Assembly (NCBI GenBank): GCA_947381945.1
Contig: CANCXM010000010.1
Location: 22,836-86,835, forward strand
Length of the DNA stretch: 64,000 bases
Source of the DNA: an uncultured Muribaculaceae bacterium
Lineage (GTDB): Bacteria; Bacteroidota; Bacteroidia; Bacteroidales; Muribaculaceae
Reading direction: 5' to 3'
Shown here: positions 51,553-61,427 of the stretch, piece after piece
Layout of the letters: each line of letters begins with the position of its first letter
Position numbering within the stretch: the stretch's first letter is position 1
Made by a program: the position numbers and the translations under genes
The notes under the pieces: model-generated
Databases searched by the model: none
What the model was told of the DNA's origin: nothing
What the model saw: only the letters and a program-made list of their open reading frames with translations

Positions 51553-54159
51553 ATGAAGAAAAAGTTTATCCCAGGACTGCTTCTCATGGCTGTTACTGCC
51601 GGGGGATTCAGCACGTTAACTTCATGTAAGGACACGGATGAGGATCTCCGTACCGAGCTCATGGGCCAGCAGGCCAATCTGCAGGCAGCTCTTGATGCGT
51701 TGAAATCTCAGCTCGAGGATTGCAAGAACAATTGCAACACTTCAATCACCGACATCAAGAATCGTCTTCAGGCTCTCGAAGGCAACGAGCACCACACTGA
51801 GACAGAAATCAAAGGCTGGATTACTGAGCTCACCAAGGATTATGCTACTCAGAGCGCACTCGAAGATCTCATTAAGCGCGTAGAAGAACTCGAAAAGCAG
51901 GAACCCGGGGTTAAGGAACAGTTCACTGCCGAGCAGGTAGCAACACTCATGACCCTCATCACAAATGCTGAAGCCATCAACGGCCTCATCGGTGAAAACG
52001 GAACTGTTGCCAATCTTGCTGATGAAATCGAATCCCTTAAGAAAGTGCTCAACGGCGACGGAACCAATCCCGGCCTCATCGCTACAGTAGCCGGTCTCGA
52101 GGAATGGTTTAAAGGAATCGGCATTACTCCCGCAGAATTCCAGAACCTCGTTAAGCAGGGTCAGTACATCATCGACAACAAGGTTGCTCTTGACGCACTC
52201 GTGAAACTTCAGAACGAAGGCACACTCAACGAGGATGCTCTCAAGGCTCTCAATACATATTACAACGATCTCAGCAAGATCAACGAGATGTATCAGATCC
52301 TCTTCCCCAACGGAACTGAGGGCGAATGGTGGAGCTATGCTGAAACCATTCAGAACATCAAGAACAACACCACTGCAATCGCAGGTCTTCAGGAACAGAT
52401 CGACGAGCTCCTCGGCCGTCTCAACGGCATGGTGACCAGCCTCCTTCTTCAGGCAACCACCAACCCCGTATTCGGTTCGCTCAACACTCCCTTCGGCCTC
52501 AACTCAATGGTGCTCATGTCATACTACGGTCACCTCGCAACAGGTCTTCGCCAATTCCCCGCTGCCGGTCGTGGTGCTGAGTGCTACAGCGAAGCCAACG
52601 ACGATGTTGACTGGAGCAAGATTGTCACTGAATTCTACAACATCGAGAACGAAAACCTCGCCCTTCTCAACGATAAAGGCCAGGCTTCTCTCGGTAACCT
52701 CTGGTTCACCGTTAACCCCGGCACCGTCAATACACTTGACCTTGACGGCTTCGCTCTCGTTAACAGCAAGGATGAAGTTTCTAAAGTAAACCTCACCAAT
52801 ATCACCAAGGACGACGACACTGTCATCAAGTTCGGTGTCAACTCTACCCGTGCGGCAGGCAATGGCAACGGTCTCTACCGTGCTGAGGCTTCTGTAGCTC
52901 CCGAAGACCTCGACGCTATAAAGATCAACATCGAATCAGGTCTTAAAGATGCCCTCATCGACGCTGTGAAGAACCGCACAGCCGCCGACATGGCCCACAT
53001 GCTCAAAGCCATCTACAACCAGCTCCAGAATGTATGCGACGCTAACGCTCTCCGCTACACTTACGAAACTGTATCCGGCAAGGGGGACTTCTCTAAGGTT
53101 TACTCGACCTACGGTCTTGCTGCAACTGCATTCAAGCCCCTTTCGTTCGCTACCCTCCACGGCGAATCATTCAAGCATATCCCCACTTTCAACCCCATCG
53201 AGCTTGACAAGTCACTCGTTGACCTTGAACTCAAGCCCTTCGAAATTGGCGACGTTACTCTTGACATCGAATTCAACATCCAGTCTGTACAGATCGATCA
53301 ACTCGGTCAGACCATCGTCAAAGTTAAAATCCCCAAGAAGTATGACCTAGATACTGAGAACGGTGAGGCTACACTTCCCGAAGGATGGGAAAACGACCCC
53401 ACAATGTATGACGTTATCGACGTTGACATCACCGGCGACCTTCAGGATGTTGTTGACAAAGTTCAGGAAGGTATCGACGAATGGATTTACGGCGTTCCCG
53501 GCAACGAGAACAAGCCCGGTCTTGAAAAAGAAATCCGCGATGCCATCAGCCAGGCTGTCGATCAGGCATTCAATGGCGAAGATGGTCTCATCAAGGACAT
53601 CGAGGATCAGGTTAACGGCATGATGGGCGACATCCAGGATAAGCTCGACTCTCTCGTTGACAAGATTAACAGCGACTACCTCAGCAAGGTCAACACCCTC
53701 ATCAACAAGTACAACTCTGTTGCAAACCGCATCAACAAGGTTCTTGATGATCCCAACCACTACCTCCAGTCTGTAATGTTCTATCGCAAGGGCGACGGTA
53801 ACCTCGGCTTCCTCAGCACCAACCCCAACCAGCCTTCTCAGTTCAAGGGTAACGGACAGGCTATCGAGCTCTGGGCTACTACCTACAACTTCGAGACCAT
53901 CTGCCCCGTATTCAAGAAGTGCATCGGTGTCACCAAGGTTACTGACCAGACCGGCGCAGAGCATCCCGAACTCGTTGCAGCAGCCAACAAACCTGCCAAC
54001 AAGCTTGCCACCGTCCTCAACGGTGACAACAACCGCGTTGCTCTCAACGTTGCAGGTGCTGTCAACGGTGTCTACACCTACGAAATCGCTTATCAGGCTC
54101 TTGACTACACCGGTCATACTTCAACTGTTAAGTGCTACGTTCAGGTTGTACGCAAATAA
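51553..54159 (+). CDS. Large coiled-coil surface lipoprotein, unknown function
   Basis: 868 residues. Lipoprotein signal with lipidated Cys25 (TLTSCKD) and acidic residues after it (DTDED), the pattern linked to surface export in Bacteroidetes. Residues 30-130 are predicted coiled coil (ANLQAALDALKSQLEDCKNN, VEELEKQE), as are parts around 650-740 (DAISQAVDQAFNGEDG, MGDIQDKLDSLVDKINSDYL). The middle lacks recognised domains. Strong, uniform codon choice (AAG, GTT, CTC, AAC) suggests high expression. It is followed after 38 bp by an OmpA-family gene, so the two may form an envelope complex. Confidence 0.8.
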   Translation: MKKKFIPGLLLMAVTAGGFSTLTSCKDTDEDLRTELMGQQANLQAALDALKSQLEDCKNNCNTSITDIKNRLQALEGNEHHTETEIKGWITELTKDYATQSALEDLIKRVEELEKQEPGVKEQFTAEQVATLMTLITNAEAINGLIGENGTVANLADEIESLKKVLNGDGTNPGLIATVAGLEEWFKGIGITPAEFQNLVKQGQYIIDNKVALDALVKLQNEGTLNEDALKALNTYYNDLSKINEMYQILFPNGTEGEWWSYAETIQNIKNNTTAIAGLQEQIDELLGRLNGMVTSLLLQATTNPVFGSLNTPFGLNSMVLMSYYGHLATGLRQFPAAGRGAECYSEANDDVDWSKIVTEFYNIENENLALLNDKGQASLGNLWFTVNPGTVNTLDLDGFALVNSKDEVSKVNLTNITKDDDTVIKFGVNSTRAAGNGNGLYRAEASVAPEDLDAIKINIESGLKDALIDAVKNRTAADMAHMLKAIYNQLQNVCDANALRYTYETVSGKGDFSKVYSTYGLAATAFKPLSFATLHGESFKHIPTFNPIELDKSLVDLELKPFEIGDVTLDIEFNIQSVQIDQLGQTIVKVKIPKKYDLDTENGEATLPEGWENDPTMYDVIDVDITGDLQDVVDKVQEGIDEWIYGVPGNENKPGLEKEIRDAISQAVDQAFNGEDGLIKDIEDQVNGMMGDIQDKLDSLVDKINSDYLSKVNTLINKYNSVANRINKVLDDPNHYLQSVMFYRKGDGNLGFLSTNPNQPSQFKGNGQAIELWATTYNFETICPVFKKCIGVTKVTDQTGAEHPELVAAANKPANKLATVLNGDNNRVALNVAGAVNGVYTYEIAYQALDYTGHTSTVKCYVQVVRK

Positions 54160-54197
54160 TTGAATCGTCAAGGCTCAAAATTTAGAAAACTAAGAAC

Positions 54198-55355
54198 ATG
54201 AAAATTAATAAGTTATTTCTATCAGCCTCAATCGCCATCTGTGCAGCCTTCGCGGCTAACGCACAGACGGCGCAGGAGGAGACTGAATATGTCTTCCAGC
54301 CCCACTGGTATGTCCAGGGTCAGGTTGGTATGCAGGAGACCTTGGGCGAAACAAGCTTCGGCCGTCTGTCATCCTTCAACGCTCAGGTTGGCGTAGGTTA
54401 CAACTTCAATCCCGTCCTCGGCGGCCGCCTCATCTTCAACGGCTGGACCTCAAAGGGTTCAATCACCGTTGACGGTGCCCGCTCTGACTGGAAGTGGAAC
54501 TACGTCGCTCCTACCGTTGACCTTATGGTTGACCTCACCAACCTCATCGGTGGCTACAATCCCGAGCGTCTTGTGAGCGCCGGTATCTTCGGCGGTGTTG
54601 GTGCAAACTTCGCTTTCAAGAATCAGGAAGCCAACAAGGTCAACAACTCACTCATGGCAAGTGTCTATGAGGAACTCCCCGCAGCTGACCGTCCCAAAGT
54701 CCTCCGCAACATCTGGAACGGTGGCAAGGCCCGCTTCGTTGGTCAGTTCGGCGTATTCGCTGACTTCAACATCACCAGCAACCTCAAACTCGGTCTCGAA
54801 CTTCAGGCCAACGTCCTTCCCGACGGCTACAACTCCAAGAAAGCCAACAATGCTGACTGGTATTTCAACGGCCTCGTTGGTGTGAAGTATGCTTTCGGAA
54901 CAACATTCACCAAGCAGAAGCGCACACCCAAGTGCTGCACTGCTGCCGGCAACACAGAAATTGTCGAGAAGATTGTTGAAGTTCCTGTTGAGAAGATTGT
55001 TGTCAAGGAAGTTGTCAAGGAAGTACCCGCACCTCTTACCCGCGACATTTTCTTCAAGATTTCCACCTACAATATCACTAAGGACGAAATGTTCAAGGTT
55101 GCTGAAGTGGCCCGCTACATGAAGAGCCATCCCGACACCAAGGTAACCGTTACAGGTTATGCTGACAAGGGAACAGGAACTCTGAAAATCAACCTCCACC
55201 TTTCCGCACAGCGTGCCGAAGTGGTTGCCAATACTCTCATCAACCAGTATGGCATCGCTCCCGATCGTATCCTCGTGAAGAGCATGGGTGAAGTTGAGGA
55301 TCAGCCCTACGATACCCCCGCTCACAACCGCGTAGCTATCTGTATCGTTGAATAA
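54198..55355 (+). CDS. OmpA-family outer-membrane protein
   Basis: 385 residues. Signal peptide ending AANAQ at about 22; N-terminal eight-strand-like barrel (WYVQGQVGMQETLGE, VGVGYNFNPVLGGRLIFNG, NGLVGVKYAFG) to about 235; a short repetitive linker of VEKIVEVPVEKIVVKEVVKE type; and a C-terminal OmpA peptidoglycan-binding domain (about 275-385) with TVTGYADKGTG, LSAQRAEVVANTLINQYGI and HNRVAICIVE. The NxxLSxxRA element and an Arg near the end bind diaminopimelate. Same codon bias as the lipoprotein upstream; likely co-transcribed and abundant. Strong terminator follows. Confidence 0.93.
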   Translation: MKINKLFLSASIAICAAFAANAQTAQEETEYVFQPHWYVQGQVGMQETLGETSFGRLSSFNAQVGVGYNFNPVLGGRLIFNGWTSKGSITVDGARSDWKWNYVAPTVDLMVDLTNLIGGYNPERLVSAGIFGGVGANFAFKNQEANKVNNSLMASVYEELPAADRPKVLRNIWNGGKARFVGQFGVFADFNITSNLKLGLELQANVLPDGYNSKKANNADWYFNGLVGVKYAFGTTFTKQKRTPKCCTAAGNTEIVEKIVEVPVEKIVVKEVVKEVPAPLTRDIFFKISTYNITKDEMFKVAEVARYMKSHPDTKVTVTGYADKGTGTLKINLHLSAQRAEVVANTLINQYGIAPDRILVKSMGEVEDQPYDTPAHNRVAICIVE

Positions 55356-55381
55356 TACATCTCATCAGATACCTTTTTACG

Positions 55382-55418
55382 GCAGGGCCGTGTCAATGAT
55401 GACACGGCCCTGCTTTTT
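55382..55418 (+). terminator. Terminator of the lipoprotein-OmpA operon
   Basis: GCAGGGCCGTGTCA (55382-55395) and TGACACGGCCCTGC (55400-55413) are perfect arms with a 4-nt loop and a T5 run. Confidence 0.95.
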
Positions 55419-55453
55419 AACATTGTTTTCTTCTGATTTAGCATAAATTATCG

Positions 55454-55461
55454 TAATTTTG
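55454..55461 (+). promoter_or_regulatory. -7 box of the secreted protein gene
   Basis: TAATTTTG fits the consensus; leader about 55 nt to the ATG at 55521. Confidence 0.5.
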
Positions 55462-55520
55462 TGGCTTAAAATCACTCTTTGACATCATTTATTTTTATTA
55501 CACACATTCTCCAGTCAGAA

Positions 55521-56696
55521 ATGAAACATCTCATCACTGCATTAATTGCAACTGCCATAGCATTCTCTGCCTCAGCGAAATTGGAAGGTGACGGTTATTA
55601 TCGCGTCCAAAATGCAAAAACCGAACGCTACATCTACGTTCTTGACGACAAAGGCGAACTTAACTTCCAGGCAACCACAGCCGAACTCGGAGCCATCGAA
55701 CTTTGGATGGGCTATGACAGAACAGTATCCGATCCTTCTACGATAATCTATGTGAAAGATCTCAACGGTCAAAAGAAGGACTATGACCTACAGACACAGG
55801 GAACAGGCGTACACACCATAATCAATTACCCTGTCAGCATCCGCCTTTACAATTCCAACTTAGGCACATATTCAATTTTCGGCCGTAACAGCGGTATTAC
55901 ACGTTATATAGGCGATGCCACCAAATTCGCAAGCGAACAAGGATGGGTCGCTCACATAGGCAACGGTGAATATTACCGTTGGTACTTCCATCCCATGACC
56001 ACTGATGACAGCAACTACTTCGGCATCACTCCTGAGTTCAAGCAGGGAGCCGACCACTACGCGACACTCTATGCCGATTTCCCCTTCGATTTCCATTCGG
56101 AAGGAATGACCGCCTACTATGTAAGCTCAGTTGAAAACGGAACAGCCTATATCAAGGAAATCAACGGCACTGTAGCCAAAGGCACCCCCGTCATCATCAA
56201 ATGCTCCTCGGCAGTACCGTCGGGCAACAAGCTCAACCTTGGAGGCAAAGGCTCGGCTATTTCAGGGAATATGCTGAAAGGTGTCTACTTCAACAACAAT
56301 GACCTTGTCCACAAGAACCGCACCCCCTACAACAAGGCCACAATGCGTGTCCTCGGTCGTCTTTCCGATGGCTCAATCGGCTTCGTGACCTCCAACGAGC
56401 AGTACCTTGCCCGCAATAAAGCCTATCTTGTAGTCCCTGCTGGTACACCAGCCGAACTTAAAATGGAAATCGCGTCAAGCGCCGCTATAGGGACAGTGAC
56501 ATCGGATGCAGTCAGCATCAGTGTCAACGGACTCGAACTCCGTGTGGATGGAGCTGAGGATGCAGTTGTCTACAACATCACCGGCCAGCTTATCACACGT
56601 AGCGCAAACGCAAACAGCCATGCAATCAGCCTGCCCGCCCCCGGCATCTACATTGTCAAAGCAGGCAGCAAAGTTGCAAAAATCATTGCCCGCTGA
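55521..56696 (+). CDS. Secreted protein with type IX-like C-terminal sorting domain
   Basis: 391 residues from ATG 55521, which begins a clean signal peptide (MKHLITALIATAIAFSASA); a longer frame from 55479 would bury it. After GDGYYRVQNAKTERYIYV come beta-rich repeats resembling a ricin-like or lectin-like fold, but I cannot name a family. The C-terminal 70 residues (VNGLELRVDGAEDAVVYNITG ... GIYIVKAGSKVAKIIAR) match the Por/type IX secretion sorting pattern: VYNITGQ, then LPAPGIYIV and a basic end. If a type IX system is present the protein would be surface-exposed. Confidence 0.7.
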   Translation: MKHLITALIATAIAFSASAKLEGDGYYRVQNAKTERYIYVLDDKGELNFQATTAELGAIELWMGYDRTVSDPSTIIYVKDLNGQKKDYDLQTQGTGVHTIINYPVSIRLYNSNLGTYSIFGRNSGITRYIGDATKFASEQGWVAHIGNGEYYRWYFHPMTTDDSNYFGITPEFKQGADHYATLYADFPFDFHSEGMTAYYVSSVENGTAYIKEINGTVAKGTPVIIKCSSAVPSGNKLNLGGKGSAISGNMLKGVYFNNNDLVHKNRTPYNKATMRVLGRLSDGSIGFVTSNEQYLARNKAYLVVPAGTPAELKMEIASSAAIGTVTSDAVSISVNGLELRVDGAEDAVVYNITGQLITRSANANSHAISLPAPGIYIVKAGSKVAKIIAR

Positions 56697-56742
56697 AACA
56701 AGGCTATAAACTTTTAAGCCATATCAGGCAACACAAATAATA

Positions 56743-56794
56743 CATCGTGCCGTCCACAGGATACTCATTTCAAGGACGGCACGATGTCTTTTTT
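56743..56794 (+). terminator. Terminator after the secreted protein gene
   Basis: CATCGTGCCGTCC (56743-56755) pairs perfectly with GGACGGCACGATG (56774-56786), followed by TCTTTTTT. Confidence 0.95.
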
Positions 56795-56904
56795 ATATCA
56801 TAATCCCACACCCTAAACCTCAAAGGCTGGCAAGACGTTTAAATACCGTCAACCGATACACCTCAACCATTCTTCCCCATCTTCTAACAGACAATCATAA
56901 AATC

Positions 56905-57894
56905 ATGGACAACAATCAGACAATCTATTTTGCCGGAGGTTGCTTCTGGGGCACCGAGCATTTCTTCAAACAAATCGAGGGAGTGACAGCAACCTGTGCA
57001 GGCTATGCCAACAGCATCGTTCCCGAACCATCCTACAGAGAAGTATGCACCGGCCGCACAGAGGCAGCCGAATGTGTGCGTGTGGGCTATGATTCCTCTA
57101 AAATCGACCTGCAATTCCTCATACAGCTCTACCTGATGACCATCGACCCGACCACTGTCAACCGGCAAGGAAACGATGTCGGGACCCAATACCGCACAGG
57201 AATCTACTTCACAAATGCCGAACAGCAGGAGATAGCTCTCGCCGAACTTGCAAAGGAGGCGCAGCTCTACTCCGCGCCCATAGCAGTCGAGGTGCTACCC
57301 ATCCGGAACTTCTATCCGGCGGAACAATACCATCAGGATTACCTCGACAAGAATCCGGCAGGCTACTGCCACATCAATCCACAGCTTTTTGCGATAGCCC
57401 GCAAAGCCCGACAGACAAAGTCAATATCAGTTGATCCGTCACCTTACGCCAAAGCATCCGACAGCGAACTGCACGAACGGCTGAATCCGATCCAGTATGC
57501 CGTCACCCGCCGGAACGCAACCGAACCGCCATATCGCAACGAATACTTCGACAATCATCGCAAAGGAATTTATGTCGACATCACCACAGGTGAACCACTC
57601 TTCGTGTCAACCGACAAGTTTGACTCCGGATGCGGCTGGCCGAGCTTCTCAAGACCCATTGACAAAAACGTATTGATTGAAAAGAGCGACAATTCACACG
57701 GAATGACGCGCACCGAAGTCAGAAGCCGCGTCGGTGACTCTCATCTTGGCCATGTATTTCCCGACGGGCCGAAGGATCGCGGAGGCTTGAGATATTGCAT
57801 CAACAGCGCTGCACTCCGCTTCATTCCCCTTGATGAAATGGCCGAATCAGGCTACGGAGCTTATATACCGCTCATCGAACAAAGCGGAGAATAG
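56905..57894 (+). CDS. msrAB: Fused methionine sulfoxide reductase MsrA-MsrB
   Basis: Repairs both stereoisomers of methionine sulfoxide. 329 residues: MsrA (about 1-160) with active Cys13 in [11 protein letters not shown] and the conserved [13 protein letters not shown]; MsrB (about 185-325) with [30 protein letters not shown] and the catalytic Cys in [12 protein letters not shown]. The MsrB part lacks the first zinc CxxC (it reads [11 protein letters not shown]), common in fused forms. No signal peptide, so cytoplasmic. Monocistronic, bounded by terminators. Confidence 0.97.
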   Translation: MDNNQTIYFAGGCFWGTEHFFKQIEGVTATCAGYANSIVPEPSYREVCTGRTEAAECVRVGYDSSKIDLQFLIQLYLMTIDPTTVNRQGNDVGTQYRTGIYFTNAEQQEIALAELAKEAQLYSAPIAVEVLPIRNFYPAEQYHQDYLDKNPAGYCHINPQLFAIARKARQTKSISVDPSPYAKASDSELHERLNPIQYAVTRRNATEPPYRNEYFDNHRKGIYVDITTGEPLFVSTDKFDSGCGWPSFSRPIDKNVLIEKSDNSHGMTRTEVRSRVGDSHLGHVFPDGPKDRGGLRYCINSAALRFIPLDEMAESGYGAYIPLIEQSGE

Positions 57895-57938
57895 AAATTA
57901 GATTGTAGTTGAACATACGAACACCGATAACAAACGGA

Positions 57939-57977
57939 GCAGCCTGCATCTCGGGAATGGGATGCAGGCTGCTTTTT
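57939..57977 (+). terminator. Terminator of msrAB
   Basis: GCAGCCTGCATC (57939-57950) and GATGCAGGCTGC (57961-57972) form a perfect 12-bp stem followed by TTTTT. Confidence 0.95.
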
Positions 57978-58107
57978 ATAAAGAAACTACTGTTAGATAA
58001 ATTTCAAAATCGGGCGCAAAGGTATGACAATTTTAATCATTTTGCAAAATTTCGAATGATTATCTTCACAGCGTCCGGTCATTGGACCGTAAATTAGTCA
58101 TTTTTGC

Positions 58108-60141
58108 TCAGGCGCCGAGGAACTTATCAACAAGACCCTTGACATGGTCGGCTGTGAAACCGAACTTCTCATCGAGCACCTTGTAGGGAGCGGATGCACC
58201 GAAATGGTCGAGACCGAATACCATACCGTCGGCACCTACAATCTCGCGGAGTGTCGAGGGAAGACCGGCAGTGAGACCGAAGGCGGGAACACCGGGAGTC
58301 ATCACAGACTTGCGGTAGTCGGCATCCTGTAGGAAGAAGAGACCGAGCGAGGGAACTGAAACCACACGGGCCTTCTTGCCTTCGGCAGCGAGCTTCTCGG
58401 CAACTTCGCAGAGGAGTGAAACTTCAGAACCGTTGGCAACGAGAATCACGTCGGGGGTCTCAGCCTCTACAACGGTATATCCACCCTTGCGGCAACCTGC
58501 ATTTGCCTCGGCGAAACGGTCGCCTGACGCAGCGGGAAGGTCGGGGAGGTTCTGGCGCGAAAGCACGAGAGCCGACGGAGTCTTGAAGTTCTCCATAGCC
58601 ATTGCCCATGCAACGGAAGTCTCGGCTGCGTCGGCAGGACGGAGGACGAGCATCGAGGGTTCGCCGTTGAAGTTGCGGAGTTCTTCCATCAGACGGAGCT
58701 GAGCTTCCTGCTCAACGGGCTCGTGGGTAGGACCATCCTCACCAACGCGGAATGCGTCGTGTGTCCAGATATACTTCACAGGGAGCTCCATGAGAGCGGC
58801 CATGCGGACAGCGGGCTTCATGTAGTCGCTGAATACGAAGAATGTACCGCAGGCACCGATGACACCACCGTGGAGAACGATACCGTTCATGACCGCAGCC
58901 ATTGTGAGCTCTGACACACCTGCGTGGAGGAATGCACCCGAGAAGTCACCGTTTGTAAAGGGATGGGTCTTCTTGAGGAAGGCGTCGGTCTTATCGGAGT
59001 TTGCAAGGTCGGCAGACGAAACAATCATATTGTTGACCTTCTCAGCGAGCACACCGAGGACGTCGGCTGAAGCCTGACGCGAAGCGATGTTTGCCTTGTG
59101 GGGAATGGCTTTCCAGTCAATTTCAGGAAGCTTGTTGTCAAGGAATGTGTGGAGTTCCTTTGCAAGTTCGGGATTTGCAGCCTCCCAGGCAGCCTGCTCG
59201 GCACGTTTTGCTTTCACGATTTCGCGGAGTTCCTGACGACGGGCATCGTAGAGAGCCTTGACATCGTCGAAGATAACCCAGGGATTCTCGGGATCGGCAC
59301 CAAGATTCTTCATTGTGGCTGCATAGTCAGCGCCGGATGCGCTGAGGGGCTGACCGTGGGTCGAGCACTGGCCTTCGAAATTAGAACCGTCGGCCTTGAC
59401 AACGCCTTTGCCCATCACGGTGTGGCCGATGATGAGGGTCGGTTTCTCCTTCTCACCCTGGGCAGCAACGATAGCGTTGGCAATCTCCACAGGATCGTTA
59501 CCGTTGATTTCAATCACGTTCCAGTGCCATGCACGATACTTTGCAGCGACATCCTCGCGGTCAACTGCATCGACCATCGTCGAGAGCTGCACACGGTTGC
59601 TGTCATAGAACATGATGAGATTGTGGAGACCGAGATAACCGGCAAGACGGCCTGCGCCCTGCGAGATTTCTTCCTGGATACCACCGTCGGAGATGAAAGC
59701 GTAGGTCTTGTGGCTCATCCACTCGCCGAAACGTGCAGTCATGAAGCGCTCTGCGATTGCACAGCCCACAGCCATTGTGTGGCCCTGTCCGAGAGGACCT
59801 GAAGTATTCTCGACACCACGCTCGGGATGAAGTTCGGGGTGACCGGGAGTCGGAGAACCCCACTGACGGAACTGTTCGAGTTCAGCCATTGTATAGTGAC
59901 CGAAGAGAGCAAGCACACTGTAGAGCATTGGCGACATGTGGCCGGGATCAAGGAAGAAACGGTCACGGCCAAGCCACTTGCCGTCGTCCGGGTCAGTGAT
60001 CAGAAATTGAGAGTAAAGTACATTGACAAAGTCTGCGCCACCCATGGCGCCGCCGGGATGTCCGGACTTTGCTTTTTCAACCATAGAAGCGGCGAGAATA
60101 CGGATATTGTCGGCCGCACGGTTAACTGCTGTCAGATTCAT
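58108..60141 (-). CDS. tkt: Transketolase
   Basis: Thiamine-diphosphate enzyme of the non-oxidative pentose phosphate pathway. 677 residues: ThDP-binding domain with KSGHPGGAMGGADF near residue 25, GHTMAVGCAIAERF, and the GDG-type motif as SDGGIQEEISQGA; the pyrimidine-binding domain begins near 350 with LHAGVSELTMAAVMNGI and includes THDAFRVGEDGPTHEPVEQ; C-terminal domain ends with GLVDKFLGA. Strong codon bias. Monocistronic; -7 box TATATTTG at 60214-60221 on the minus strand. Confidence 0.98.
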   Translation of the reverse strand: MNLTAVNRAADNIRILAASMVEKAKSGHPGGAMGGADFVNVLYSQFLITDPDDGKWLGRDRFFLDPGHMSPMLYSVLALFGHYTMAELEQFRQWGSPTPGHPELHPERGVENTSGPLGQGHTMAVGCAIAERFMTARFGEWMSHKTYAFISDGGIQEEISQGAGRLAGYLGLHNLIMFYDSNRVQLSTMVDAVDREDVAAKYRAWHWNVIEINGNDPVEIANAIVAAQGEKEKPTLIIGHTVMGKGVVKADGSNFEGQCSTHGQPLSASGADYAATMKNLGADPENPWVIFDDVKALYDARRQELREIVKAKRAEQAAWEAANPELAKELHTFLDNKLPEIDWKAIPHKANIASRQASADVLGVLAEKVNNMIVSSADLANSDKTDAFLKKTHPFTNGDFSGAFLHAGVSELTMAAVMNGIVLHGGVIGACGTFFVFSDYMKPAVRMAALMELPVKYIWTHDAFRVGEDGPTHEPVEQEAQLRLMEELRNFNGEPSMLVLRPADAAETSVAWAMAMENFKTPSALVLSRQNLPDLPAASGDRFAEANAGCRKGGYTVVEAETPDVILVANGSEVSLLCEVAEKLAAEGKKARVVSVPSLGLFFLQDADYRKSVMTPGVPAFGLTAGLPSTLREIVGADGMVFGLDHFGASAPYKVLDEKFGFTADHVKGLVDKFLGA

Positions 60142-60213
60142 TGATTATAAAGTATTATTAGAATAAATGATTCGGTTAAAAATGGTATCGTTATCTATTA
60201 AGGATTAGCAGTA

Positions 60214-60221
60214 CAAATATA
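60214..60221 (-). promoter_or_regulatory. -7 box of tkt
   Basis: Minus strand TATATTTG, about 70 nt before the ATG; a TTTG element lies 23 bp further up (60245-60248), slightly longer than usual spacing. Confidence 0.5.
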
Positions 60222-60305
60222 AGGATATTTGCTCAGAAATAGTGCAAACGGCTATTAATATGATTTAAATACATATTAATATGAGGCAAATATACAAATT
60301 AAAAA

Positions 60306-60336
60306 CGAATTCCTTGTCATGATGACAAGGAATTCG
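60306..60336. repeat. Perfect 31-nt palindrome
   Basis: 15-nt arms (CGAATTCCTTGTCAT and its complement) around a single centre base. On the minus strand it is followed by CGTTTTTAA, so it could terminate leftward transcription coming from the gene-poor region. Confidence 0.75.
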
Positions 60337-61319
60337 ACACACAATAGTAACAAATAATAGATGCACCGCTTTTCACAAAGAGGATTATCACCTATGCTTT
60401 AATCCCGCTTTACAGCGGAATCAAAATTTTCAGTCTTTTCCTTTTCATGCCTTCATGCATGATACGGGAAGAACGACAATACGGAGGGGGCTTCGGACGG
60501 CGATGTCGAAAGCGCTCATCCTATATGCTCGTTAGTTGAAGCCCCCAAAAAACAGAGGCGTCCATTTTTGCAGCGAGCATTCCGCAATCCACACCGTCGG
60601 GCAATATGCACGCATACGATGTGACTGACAGACACCTCATCGGAAAAATATCTTCGGCTTCCACAGCAGCCGGGCTATCGGACCGGTCGCAGCGGACACA
60701 ATATGCCTGAGCGGTTCCAGCAACCGGTGGCAGATTGAATCATTCTTCTCAATTCATGGGTGAGGATGGACAATATCCGGATAAAGACGACAGGCTGCTG
60801 CGGACATGTGTCCGGGCCTTGAGCTTAGCGGAAATCGTCAAAGAAACAGGAATGGAAATATTGAAAGTCCGCATAATCCTCATGATAGCGGAATGACCGT
60901 TTCAGTAGATTATTTGTTGAATCCGGCAGGATGAATTGCCTTCAAGTTTTGTAGATTATTTATATTTTTTCGGTTTGTTGTTTTTATGCAGTTTCTATAT
61001 ACCATAATTTATTATTTTACAAGATTGTCAGACTATCTGAAGCCGGCCGATAACCCGGAATTTTATCAGGCTGCAGGTGGCACGACAACGAACGTCTACA
61101 GAATTGCGACACAAAAATATATAATGTTGACGAAACATCCACCATTTTTGATTAAAAATTTTCAAAAAAATGTGATTACAGGCTCTCAAATGGCATTTTT
61201 CACAAGAAAACTTGGATTTTCATCCTCTTTTTGGTCCGCAAAGTACAATAAGTCGCCCTCTCACAAATTTTGAATGATAATAACAGAAGCCTTTATCGCG
61301 AAAATCAAAAAAGAATCAT
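60337..61319. other. Gene-poor 1-kb stretch with an interrupted frame
   Basis: No convincing gene. Visible: a hairpin CCGCT/AGCGG (60405-60419), long-range arms GGGGGCTTC and GAAGCCCCC (about 60485-60546), and a plus-strand frame open from about 60542 to 60896 except for one TGA near 60708. Its last part, from ATG 60756 to TGA 60896, codes 46 residues with a helix-turn-helix-like SLAEIVKETGMEILKVRIIL. This may be a decayed gene or chance. The AT-rich frame at 60986-61273 looks spurious. Confidence 0.4.
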
Positions 61320-61327
61320 TATCTTTG
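61320..61327 (+). promoter_or_regulatory. -7 box of the MFS transporter gene
   Basis: TATCTTTG, consensus match; leader about 95 nt; -33 element weak. Confidence 0.55.
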
Positions 61328-61427
61328 CTGAACCATAGGTTTTACTTCTTACCTTGTAATCAACAATTCTAAGTAAAAAATTTAAGTTCACTAATCAATT
61401 AACAAATCTTTCTACCTAAACAACGTA

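Noticed and set aside
53347..54117. 256-residue minus-strand frame within the lipoprotein gene
   Set aside because: Valine-rich antisense shadow of a codon-biased gene.
60986..61273. 95-residue frame upstream of the MFS gene
   Set aside because: Low-complexity AT-rich sequence with no promoter or recognisable pattern; probably the intergenic leader.
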